A stretch of 64,000 nt of DNA from S015-6 sp964384945 (lineage in GTDB: Bacteria > Desulfobacterota > DSWW01). The notes beneath the pieces are model-generated. The model saw only the letters and a list, made by a program, of their open reading frames with translations. It made no database searches and had not been told where the DNA came from. The position numbers and the translations under genes are program-made. Positions within the stretch are counted from its first letter, which is position 1, and every line of letters starts with the position of its first letter. The DNA lies in the NCBI GenBank assembly GCA_964384945.1, contig CAYLMK010000012.1:133351-197350 (forward strand), given 5' to 3'. Shown in pieces: positions 6,287 to 13,834 of the stretch.

Positions 6287-8176
6287 TCACGACCCTTGCA
6301 CTCCCCGGCTGTGACAGCGATAGAGGGCCTCGATGCACCAGGCCGTGGTCAGCTCTCTGCCGCCGTAATAGGCGGTTCCCTCCCGAAAGACGGCATTCGG
6401 GGCCCACGAACCGTCCGGTTCCTGCGACTCGGACAACTTGCGGACCGCCCGTGACAGGGCGCGCCGGCTGCCGTCCGTGAGCCGCAGGCAGAGCAGGGTC
6501 AGGGCGATTTCGGTGCTGCTGTTCCAGGACTCTCGGGGCTGTCCGCGGCCCACGAGATAGTCTTCGAGCCGCTTTCGCGGCACTTGCGTGCGGAGGGCCC
6601 GGCACAGGAGGAGCAGCGGCAGGAGGGGCTTGCACGCGTATCGCGTCCATGGAGGCGGCACCGGGCCGAAGGCGGTGCCGTGACTCCAGGGTGTGTAGTG
6701 TTGCCGGAGGATGCAATCCGCCGCAAAGGCTTTGAGCCTGGGTACACGAAAAGAGCGGCCGGAACAATGGTAGAGGAAGTTCGCCCAGAAGAGGCCGTCC
6801 GGCAACGGTCCATGGCCGGGTGCGAAGGAGCGCTCGATCCGTGAGAGTGCGAGCGGGTCGGAGGGTATGGGTTGAAAGGCATCTTCGAGAGCGCGGGGCC
6901 GTCCCGGGTGCGTGACCTTGTCATCCATCCGGGAGAGAGCGCAGGACGCGGATCGGATGAGCGCGTGCACCGAGGAGTCCACGGGCTCGAGCGCCTCCAG
7001 GGAAGTGAGTATGAGGGTTGTCGCGGCTCTCGACGCGCCGGCCGGTCTCGAAGGGCACAAGTAGATGTGGGGCGAGACGGCGAGGGGGAAGATTCCATCC
7101 TTTGCCTGGCGCTCGGCGAGAAAAGAAATCCCGGACCGGATCTGCTGCACTACGGCCTTCCGGAAGGACTTCCGATGAACGATCGTTTCGGCGACCGTGC
7201 CGGAGGCGCGCACCCGGGCACGGCCCTGCTCCCGGCGACGGATCTCAGCGAGGTCGTGCCGCAGGGCCCGACAACGCCTTCGAAAGCCGTCGTTGAACTG
7301 CTTCCAGAGGGGGAGCGGCAGGGACCCCACGGTTTCGTTCGATTTCTGGAAGAAGATCTCGGCCAGCCGCAGTTGCTTCTCGGCCAGCCCGGTCGCATAG
7401 AGAAGGCGGCCGATGCGCTCTGTCGGGACCGGATGCCCGGAACGGAGTGTCTCGGCCAGGCCCACGCGATGAACGAGGCGGGTGAGAAGGTACGTGAAGT
7501 TGAAGTTCCGGAAATCCTGCCGCCAGTCCTCCAGATCGTCGATGCAAACGAGGGCGATGTGATGGAGGTCGAGCGATGCGGACAGGCGAGCGAGGTCCCT
7601 CGTTCGACGAGCCAGGAAGGCCAGGGCCATCGAGAAAGGCCGCAGGACGGCTGTCTTGCCCTTTGCGAGTGCGCAAAACCGCCGGATGGGGAAGGGCCCG
7701 ATCCGGTGCGAATGCCAGAGCCTCTCTTCCCGAACACTCCTCCAGGTCTCGAAATAGCAGTCGGTGAAGTAATCCCAGAACGGGTGGCCGACGGCGAAGA
7801 GGGTATGGAGGAGCTTGAGGCTCTGCACGTGTTCCTGTTGAGCCAGGAACAGCTCGGCTGTCTCGACCGACCTGTGCCGGTCCAGCATGCGGTCGTAGGA
7901 GAGAAGGTGCTCCGCATAGAGCCTGTCGGCCCGGGAGAGTTCGCGCACGGTTTCCCTGGGCACGTCCTGAAAGCATGTGTGAAACAGAAAGGGGTAGTAC
8001 GCATGCAGGGGAGAGGAGGCCTGCCCCGTTCGAGGAAGGCCCTGGGGCGAGGCCTTCGCGTCGGTCCCGGGCCCGTCCGTCCGGCCGATTCGCTCCCAGT
8101 CCGCCCGGCCCGTGCGGATCTCCCGATACAGGTCGGTTCCCTCTGAAAGGATAACCTCGCGCAGAGATGTCTCCAT
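6287..8176 (-). CDS. Class I isoprenoid-synthase-like / prenyltransferase-repeat fusion (629 aa)
   Basis: The N-terminal half (about residues 55-315) has a first motif YDRMLDR (94-100), a second Asp-rich motif IDDLEDWRQD (212-221), and the RHDLAEIRRR segment shared with the 880-aa paralogue. The C-terminal half (about 345-620) has two repeat-like signatures, QAKDGIF (357-363) and the QW motif QEPDGSW (585-591), followed by GGRELTTAW. These are marks of the alpha-barrel shared by squalene/terpene cyclases and farnesyltransferase beta subunits. The start ATG at 8176 has an AGGAGG site and lies 4 bases after the SPASM radical SAM stop. Known class I enzymes use both Asp motifs to bind diphosphate via Mg2+. 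Here the first is DxxxD rather than DDxxD, so the chemistry may differ. Function is not established. Confidence 0.72.
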   Translation of the reverse strand: METSLREVILSEGTDLYREIRTGRADWERIGRTDGPGTDAKASPQGLPRTGQASSPLHAYYPFLFHTCFQDVPRETVRELSRADRLYAEHLLSYDRMLDRHRSVETAELFLAQQEHVQSLKLLHTLFAVGHPFWDYFTDCYFETWRSVREERLWHSHRIGPFPIRRFCALAKGKTAVLRPFSMALAFLARRTRDLARLSASLDLHHIALVCIDDLEDWRQDFRNFNFTYLLTRLVHRVGLAETLRSGHPVPTERIGRLLYATGLAEKQLRLAEIFFQKSNETVGSLPLPLWKQFNDGFRRRCRALRHDLAEIRRREQGRARVRASGTVAETIVHRKSFRKAVVQQIRSGISFLAERQAKDGIFPLAVSPHIYLCPSRPAGASRAATTLILTSLEALEPVDSSVHALIRSASCALSRMDDKVTHPGRPRALEDAFQPIPSDPLALSRIERSFAPGHGPLPDGLFWANFLYHCSGRSFRVPRLKAFAADCILRQHYTPWSHGTAFGPVPPPWTRYACKPLLPLLLLCRALRTQVPRKRLEDYLVGRGQPRESWNSSTEIALTLLCLRLTDGSRRALSRAVRKLSESQEPDGSWAPNAVFREGTAYYGGRELTTAWCIEALYRCHSRGVQGS

Positions 8177-8180
8177 CGCT

Positions 8181-9614
8181 TCAGCCCCTCCTGGAAAAGG
8201 TCCTGTCCGCATTGCGGCGGCTCCACTCCCGATAGGCCACGCGGGCCGCCTGCTCGAAGTGCCCGGGAAACTCCAGACAGTGGGGCTGGTCCAGGCGGCC
8301 GGTCGCCCGGTAGGCGAAGGCCTCGCAGCCCCCGCCGCAGAAGAAGAGGTAGGGACAGGACCGGCACGCTGCGATCTGCACGACACTGCGATGGTGCCAC
8401 CGCCGGGCCGCCTGCGCGTCGAGATCGAGAAACCCGGGTCCGTATCGGCCGATGCGGTGCTCCGGATGACCGATGACCTCCCAGCAGGGATAGATGTCGC
8501 CGAAGGGGTCGAAGAGATACATGGCCAGATTGCTCCCGCAGAAGGCCGTTCTCCAGAACGGAAGATCGTTCTTCTGCAGAAGGTGCGCCAGGATCCTCTC
8601 CTTGACCGCGTGCGTGAGGGCGTCCGTAGGGAAAAAGGCGGGATCCTCACGGCCGGAGGTGTCTTCCGCCGAGATGGCCCGGTGCATTTCCAGGTGAGAA
8701 GCAAAACGGCCGGCCTGCGGCCTTCCGCAGATGCCTCCGTGCACGGGCGAGCAGTAGGCGCGAAACAGGGGGTTCCGGTTCCAGGCCTTTTGCAGGAAGA
8801 AATCTCGCAGCCATCCCACGAGCCCCGCGTTTTCCCGGTCCACGTTGACCCGGACGGATATCCGCACGCCCCGCCGCAGGGCCTGATCGATGTTGCGGAC
8901 GATCCGTTCGAACGTCCCTCCGCCGCCCGGAAGGAAACGCCTGCCGTCGTGTACGGCAGGCGGGCCGTCCATGGTGACTTGCAGGAACGATATCTTCCCG
9001 TCCCTTCCCAGCAGGTCTGTGTAGTGGTTGAGGTCGACGGCGTTCGTGATGGCGGAAAACTGCCGGAAGCCTCTCGCAAAGGCCCTCTGGTGCAGGAGCC
9101 GGATCGTCGCCTCGTTCGCCTTCTGCAGAGGCTCCCCACCATAGAGCGTCAGGCACCTCTGCCGCCGGTGCGGCGCGTCGATCCGGCCGGCCGCTTCGAG
9201 GGCGGCCTCGATCATCTCTGCGGACATGCGCCTCTCGAGCCAGGACGGACCCATTCTCTGAAGTTCCTTCTCGTAACAGTAGGTGCAGCGGAGATTGCAG
9301 GAGTAGGTCGGAACGAAGAGAAAGCCGGGTGCTGCGTGCTTCTGCAGTACCTGATGAACGCGACCTCCCAACTCGACCACGTACCGTTGTTCCGCCTCCG
9401 CGGATTTCTCCGTCAGGTACCCGCGCGCCTTCAGATGATCCAGCGTCTCCGAGGAGAACGCGTTCTTGAAGCCGCCGTCCGAGGCACGTCCTTCCTCCAG
9501 GAGGCCGGCGATACGCGAGGAGACCAGGTCCACGGCGCCGGTGTATCCATGAAACAGCAGGGTCATGTCATCGTCCGGAAGCGGAACTCGGATGATATAG
9601 GTGCTTGCTCTCAC
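8181..9614 (-). CDS. Radical SAM/SPASM peptide maturase
   Basis: 477 aa. Residues about 15-70 form a PqqD-like N-terminal region, as in many peptide-maturing radical SAM enzymes. The radical SAM [4Fe-4S] motif is CNLRCTYC (Cys106, 110, 113), followed by YGGEPL. The C-terminal third carries SPASM-type cysteines, including CRSCPYLFFCGGGC and a final HC. Known SPASM enzymes install thioether, C-C or epimerized modifications on ribosomal peptides. The start is GTG at 9614, overlapping the preceding stop as GTGA. The most likely substrates are the seven Cys-bearing peptides downstream in the same run, which is inference from context. Confidence 0.9.
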   Translation of the reverse strand: MRASTYIIRVPLPDDDMTLLFHGYTGAVDLVSSRIAGLLEEGRASDGGFKNAFSSETLDHLKARGYLTEKSAEAEQRYVVELGGRVHQVLQKHAAPGFLFVPTYSCNLRCTYCYEKELQRMGPSWLERRMSAEMIEAALEAAGRIDAPHRRQRCLTLYGGEPLQKANEATIRLLHQRAFARGFRQFSAITNAVDLNHYTDLLGRDGKISFLQVTMDGPPAVHDGRRFLPGGGGTFERIVRNIDQALRRGVRISVRVNVDRENAGLVGWLRDFFLQKAWNRNPLFRAYCSPVHGGICGRPQAGRFASHLEMHRAISAEDTSGREDPAFFPTDALTHAVKERILAHLLQKNDLPFWRTAFCGSNLAMYLFDPFGDIYPCWEVIGHPEHRIGRYGPGFLDLDAQAARRWHHRSVVQIAACRSCPYLFFCGGGCEAFAYRATGRLDQPHCLEFPGHFEQAARVAYREWSRRNADRTFSRRG

Positions 9615-10597
9615 GTGGATGCTCCGGGACCCTCGTGTCGTTCGTCCCTTTGCCCCCCGAGCACTGCAACCAGGGGGCGCTTGTCACGCAGTGCTCCGAA
9701 GAGGTGAAAACAGAGATCGCAGCGGCTGTGGTAGAAGGCCGGGTCCTCGCCGCCGACCGGCGGCTCGTTCAGGGCAAGCCGTGCAAGCAGAGCCCCGGGG
9801 CCGTCGGATCGCAGGGCCGCCAGCAAGGGGTCGGAGGTTCGCCGGGCCACAAGGACCGGAAGAGGCTCCTCCTCCAGGTTGCCCAGGACCAAAGGAAAGT
9901 CGGCGTGGCGCATGTCCCGTGCCGGAAGATTGCAGCAGGTCAGCAGGTCGCCGTTCGGGAGGAGCAGCGGCGGACTTGAGCAACCGGGCCCTTGGAAGCA
10001 CGAGACGGGACGGAGCTTCACCGCGGGGCGGAGGTTTGCGGCCCGGCCCAGGGGGGAGATCTCCTGGACAACCGGCCTGGCCTTCCTGCCTTGCAGGGCC
10101 CGCAGCAGCCCGTCTGCGATCGGATCGTGCCGCAAACGGGCGATCTTGACGTATGCCCGAAGCCCGATCTTCTCCGCCGCGTCGAGAACAAGCCGGACCT
10201 TTTCGAAAGGAACCGCGAGCAGATGGTAGCGGTCCGTGCTGACGGTAATGGACTCGAGGCCCTCTTCTCTCAGCCGGGAGAGGCAGGCTGTGGTCTGCCC
10301 CCGGGAGGATGCCCAGGCCGCATTGGTCAGCACGGCGCTTCGCATGCCGTTCTCGGCGGCATGAAGGATCAGACACCGGAGTTCCCCGGCAAAGAGGAAG
10401 GGCTCACCTCCCGTGAACGCGATACGCCGGAATCCGGCCCGGGCCGCCTCCTCGACAAAGCTCTCGGCCCGCCGGATGCCCATCGTCGGGCGCACATCGG
10501 GTCCGGAGCGAAAGATACAGTGGCCGCAGGAGAGATTGCACGAGAGCGAGTAGGCGAGATGGAGCGTCGGGTGCAATCCGGTGTTGTTGCCGTTCAT
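9611..10597 (-). CDS. Radical SAM protein, short form (RiPP locus)
   Basis: 328 aa with the cluster motif CNLSCGHC (Cys20, 24, 27) close to the N-terminus and the SAM-binding TGGEP (62-66). It has a partial set of auxiliary cysteines further on (CFQGPGC, TCC, and a C-terminal CDLC). This resembles a truncated or atypical SPASM/twitch region, so a second cluster is possible but not certain. The ATG overlaps the lipoprotein stop (ATGA), and its own stop overlaps the GTG of the SPASM maturase, so the two radical SAM proteins are likely made in fixed ratio. It may act with the SPASM enzyme on the same peptides. The reaction is unknown. Confidence 0.85.
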   Translation of the reverse strand: MNGNNTGLHPTLHLAYSLSCNLSCGHCIFRSGPDVRPTMGIRRAESFVEEAARAGFRRIAFTGGEPFLFAGELRCLILHAAENGMRSAVLTNAAWASSRGQTTACLSRLREEGLESITVSTDRYHLLAVPFEKVRLVLDAAEKIGLRAYVKIARLRHDPIADGLLRALQGRKARPVVQEISPLGRAANLRPAVKLRPVSCFQGPGCSSPPLLLPNGDLLTCCNLPARDMRHADFPLVLGNLEEEPLPVLVARRTSDPLLAALRSDGPGALLARLALNEPPVGGEDPAFYHSRCDLCFHLFGALRDKRPLVAVLGGQRDERHEGPGAST

Positions 10598-11151
10598 GGC
10601 CGTGGGGGGGTCCCTGACGGGAGTCGCAGGTTCGGGCCTGCGAGCCGCTCGCCTCGTTGGTCGAAGACTTTCAGATACACGACGCCACGGAATTCCTCGA
10701 TCAGGTCGAAGGCAAACGGAATCTGCCGGCCTCCTCGAAGGCGCACGGACAAGGTTCCGTTCCGTGGATGTTCATGGCATATGCAGTACGTCCGGGCATC
10801 TCCTTCCTTCACCTCCCGGAGCCAGAGGAGGGAGCCGTCGCTGTCCAGTATCTCCAGAAACGCTCCCGACCGAAGTCCCTCGCAACGGAGAGCAATCAGG
10901 ATGAACAAGCGCTCGGCATCCAAAGGGATCGACCATCTCCACTCCCGGTTGCACCAGAGGCAGTGAAAGGCTCCTCCGGTCAGCGGGTCTTCCTCGACGC
11001 GGTGTTCGAGGGTTTCGCAGGAGGGGGGCACTTCGGGGCCGGGCGGAACGTCCGTCTCCTGGGCTGCATCCTCGCCGCCGCAACCGAAAAGGGCGAGCCC
11101 GAGACAGAGCAGAACGAGGAGACCGGGCGGTCGGTTGCCTGGAATCCGCAT
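10594..11151 (-). CDS. Small Cys-containing lipoprotein of unknown function (RiPP locus)
   Basis: 185 aa. The N-terminus is a lipoprotein signal: Arg-containing n-region, a Leu-rich stretch, and lipobox LFGC near residue 24, followed by an acidic/proline linker. The mature part has six more cysteines, including CLWC and CIC, and strand-rich sequence suggestive of a beta-sandwich. The ATG at 11151 is chosen because of the AGGAGG site just upstream and the signal peptide directly after it. Its stop overlaps the next radical SAM start (ATGA). Not recognised as a known family. Its place inside the run suggests a role in holding, exporting or protecting against the modified peptides at the envelope. 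Confidence 0.75.
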   Translation of the reverse strand: MRIPGNRPPGLLVLLCLGLALFGCGGEDAAQETDVPPGPEVPPSCETLEHRVEEDPLTGGAFHCLWCNREWRWSIPLDAERLFILIALRCEGLRSGAFLEILDSDGSLLWLREVKEGDARTYCICHEHPRNGTLSVRLRGGRQIPFAFDLIEEFRGVVYLKVFDQRGERLAGPNLRLPSGTPPRP

Positions 11152-11177
11152 TGGAGAGCCTCCTTTCTCTGGTTCCG

Positions 11178-12188
11178 TCAGGGACGAATCCATTCCGCGA
11201 GACGATGCGGGCCGTACTCCTTGATCACGGCCCATGCCGCCCGCTCCATGTCGTCCCGCGCCACACCCTTAGGAATGGGTTCGAGGGCGGAGACGGCCGC
11301 CCTGAGGCGGCCTTCCGCCTCCCGAAAGCCGCAGGCGAAGCCGCCGTTGTCCTCCAGCAGCGCGGTGAGTTCTCCGAGGCGCGCGGCCCGCCGGGGATCT
11401 GCGTAGATCCGGCGGATCCGCTTCTTGTCCGCCGTGTCCGCCCTGCGGAAGGCAGCGAGTACGGGCAGGGTTACCTTCCCCTCGGCCAGGTCGCGGCCGG
11501 GCTCCTTTCCCGTCCGGTCTCGGGCGGAGAGGAAGTCCCGGATATCGTCGAGCAACTGAAAGGCCGTGCCCAGGTGCAGACCGTAGGCCTCGAGCGCAAG
11601 GAGATCCTCCGGTCGTCCGCCGCCGAGGAGGCCTCCGAGCTTGCATGCCATGGCGAACAACGAGCCGGTCTTCTTCTCGATGATGAGAAGGGCGGTCCGC
11701 TCCTCGAGCGTAAGGTTGCCGTGGTTCTGAAGCTCCATCATCTGACCCGCGACGAGCTCCATCAGGGTCTCCACCGCAAGCGGCAGGACGGAGTCGTGCT
11801 GCGTCCGGAGCGCGAGGTCTACGGCCGCGGTCAGGAGGAAGTCTCCTGCGAGGATCGCGACGCCGTCGCCCCAGAGCCGGTTGACCGTGGGCCGATTGCG
11901 CCGGAGGCTCGCTCGATCCATGACATCGTCGTGCAGGAGGGTTCCGTTGTGGAGGGCCTCCACGAGCGTCACGGCCTCCGCGAGGTGCGGGACGGCGGGA
12001 TCGAACAAGCGGGCGGACAGGCAAAGGAGTCGCGGGCGAATGCGCTTTCCTTCGGACTGAAAGACATACCGAAGGACCGGGTGAAGCCCGCGGCAGGGGG
12101 GATGGATCCGGGCGAGGAACTCCTCCGCGGTAAAGGCGACCGGGCCGGCCGGATCCGCGGAGGTTCTGCACTTCTTCTGAAGAAGCAT
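11178..12188 (-). CDS. trans-Polyprenyl diphosphate synthase
   Basis: 336 aa from the ATG at 12188; an upstream TTG at 12257 would add 23 residues, but the family length favours the ATG. It contains GKRIRPR, the first Asp-rich motif DDVMD (87-91), and the second DDIRD (214-218) of the IspA/IspB family, which condenses IPP with allylic diphosphates. Positions four and five before the first motif are Thr and Gly, with no bulky aromatic, so the chain-length pocket looks open (C20 or longer; inference). It could be the housekeeping quinone side-chain enzyme. Its position as the first gene after the 317-bp gap and upstream of two synthase-like fusions suggests it supplies prenyl diphosphate to this locus. 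Confidence 0.92.
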   Translation of the reverse strand: MLLQKKCRTSADPAGPVAFTAEEFLARIHPPCRGLHPVLRYVFQSEGKRIRPRLLCLSARLFDPAVPHLAEAVTLVEALHNGTLLHDDVMDRASLRRNRPTVNRLWGDGVAILAGDFLLTAAVDLALRTQHDSVLPLAVETLMELVAGQMMELQNHGNLTLEERTALLIIEKKTGSLFAMACKLGGLLGGGRPEDLLALEAYGLHLGTAFQLLDDIRDFLSARDRTGKEPGRDLAEGKVTLPVLAAFRRADTADKKRIRRIYADPRRAARLGELTALLEDNGGFACGFREAEGRLRAAVSALEPIPKGVARDDMERAAWAVIKEYGPHRLAEWIRP

Positions 12189-12505
12189 GGACGCCCCGTA
12201 TTCTCGTTCTCTGGTCGTATCTGCTTCCGGGGGGTCCTGCGGCAAGAAGGATGCCAACCGGGGGAATCCGCACGATCGCCTTGACGTGCGAACAGATACG
12301 CGCGCCGGGCCCGGCGTCGGCGTGCGGCCGAATGTGTACCGTTCGTCTCAGCCCGCCGGTGCTGGAAAACGCACCATTGGACGGCCCTCTGAAAAGCCGT
12401 TCCTTGGCTCCGCCGGCGTCTATGGTTCGATTGCTACAGGCCGGCTGCGTAGGAATCTTCACAAGGATGGAAATTGGCGTCTTCCTGAGGCTGCCGCACA
12501 GGGAG
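12189..12505. other. 317-bp non-coding gap inside the RiPP/isoprenoid gene run
   Basis: Between the B12-type radical SAM stop and the polyprenyl synthase start I see no convincing gene and no sigma-70 promoter with both hexamers on the minus strand. The word cagatacg recurs in inverted form (near 12216-12223 and 12291-12298), which could form a long-range stem. The gap is the only sizeable break in the minus-strand run, so the synthase-to-protease part may have its own start of transcription here or may be read through from the promoter at about 15040-15067. Confidence 0.45.
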
Positions 12506-13834
12506 CTAAAGCCTTCCCTTCAGAAAGAACCAGGCGCCCCGAAGCCGCTGCTTGCGCTTCCGCGCGGAGCCGTAAAATCTCCGGTAGCACTCGGCTACCT
12601 TGGCTTCCAGTTGCCGGGGAGAAAAGTTCTTCGGATGGAAGACGCAGTGGCAGACGTCGTACTTGGACCAGTCCTTGGAGAATATCCTGCCTTCCGCGGA
12701 GAGCTGCGAGTAGATCTCCGTGCCGGGGAAGGGCGTGAGGACAGTGGCTTGAATCGAGGTGGGATCCAGCTCCATGAGAAACTCGATGTTTTCGTCCAGG
12801 GTTTCCAATGTGTCCGAATCGAATCCGAAGATCATGGACGCGAGCGTGATGATCGGGACCTGTTTGACGATTTCGAAGGCCTTCTTGATTTGGTCTCTCG
12901 TCTGCTTCTTGTGTGCGTCCCTGAGGCTCGTGGGGCTGGAGGATTCAACCCCCATGAAGAGGCCGAGCAGCCCTGCGTCGAACATCTTCTTGAGCAGATT
13001 CTCGTTGGCCGCGATGCTGTCCGCCCTGCTCAGGCAGGCCCACCGGAAGGAAAGGCCACGCTCCCGGATCAGGTCGCAGAGGGCTTCCACGCGGGCAGGG
13101 TCCATCGTGAAATTGTCGTCCACGAAGAACACATAGGGCTTCTCCGAGAACCGCTCCAACTCCTTCAGCAGGCTCTCGGGGGACCGGGCCCGCCATCTGC
13201 GTCCCTGCATGCTTGCGGTCATGCAGAAGGAGCAGTTGTGGGGGCATCCCCGGCTCGAAACGACGGCCCCGAAGCCCCTCTTGAACGACAGAAACCGGGT
13301 CCAGCCGGAACTTTCCGGAACCGGCAGATCGTGCAGATCCACGGGGGTCTTCGGGGATGCGTTCCGGAAGATCTTGCCGTCTCGCTTGTAGCTGATCCCC
13401 TCGATTTCCTCCAGGGGCGTTCCACAGGCGAGCTTCTGCAGGGTCACCTCCCCCTCGCCCCGGACTACAATGTCCACGTGTCCGGTTTCGAGGGTCTCCA
13501 CGTCCTGGATCGTCACGTGGGGACCGCCCATGACCACGGGCCGGTCCGGCCTCACCCACTTGACCCGCCTTGCCGTCTCCAGGGCATCCGGATAGTCGGC
13601 CGTGGTCGAGGTGATTCCCACCATGTCGCAGCGGGCCAGATGCTTCCGCAGATCCCGAAACGCGGCCGGTTGCAACACGGTGACCTCGTGATCCCTTCTC
13701 AGAGCCGCCGCCAGATAGTCCAGGGCCAGGGAGGGGACAAAGGAGCGCACGGGCAACCGGATGCCCCGGGATACGAGGTGCCTGAAGTAGTCGTATCGGG
13801 TCTTGCCGACCGGAGTGGTTAACAGGATTCTCAC
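12506..13834 (-). CDS. B12-binding-fold radical SAM protein (class B type)
   Basis: 442 aa. The N-terminal 150 residues have a cobalamin-binding-like Rossmann fold (SLALDYLAAAL, VGITSTTADY, VVMGGPH, VVRGEGE), but the classic DxHxxG cobalamin ligand motif is not seen. The radical SAM motif is CPHNCSFC (Cys197, 201, 204). It resembles the BchE/HpnJ/methyltransferase-like group. The start is GTG at 13834, overlapping the stop of the reductase-like flavoprotein (GTGA), so the two are translationally coupled. Members of this group methylate, cyclize or otherwise remodel lipids, isoprenoids and natural products. The substrate here cannot be read from the sequence. A role on the isoprenoid part of the locus product is inference. 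Confidence 0.88.
   Translation of the reverse strand: MRILLTTPVGKTRYDYFRHLVSRGIRLPVRSFVPSLALDYLAAALRRDHEVTVLQPAAFRDLRKHLARCDMVGITSTTADYPDALETARRVKWVRPDRPVVMGGPHVTIQDVETLETGHVDIVVRGEGEVTLQKLACGTPLEEIEGISYKRDGKIFRNASPKTPVDLHDLPVPESSGWTRFLSFKRGFGAVVSSRGCPHNCSFCMTASMQGRRWRARSPESLLKELERFSEKPYVFFVDDNFTMDPARVEALCDLIRERGLSFRWACLSRADSIAANENLLKKMFDAGLLGLFMGVESSSPTSLRDAHKKQTRDQIKKAFEIVKQVPIITLASMIFGFDSDTLETLDENIEFLMELDPTSIQATVLTPFPGTEIYSQLSAEGRIFSKDWSKYDVCHCVFHPKNFSPRQLEAKVAECYRRFYGSARKRKQRLRGAWFFLKGRL

Noticed and set aside
6270..6767. N-terminal extension of the 880-aa synthase fusion by 166 codons
   Set aside because: This stretch lies inside the C-terminal coding part of the 629-aa paralogue in another frame and shows no homology. 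The ATG at 6269 has a ribosome site and fits the paralogue's length.
8177..9142. N-terminal extension of the 629-aa synthase fusion
   Set aside because: It overlaps the SPASM radical SAM gene in another frame and is Ser/Arg-rich noise. The ATG at 8176 with AGGAGG is clearly better.
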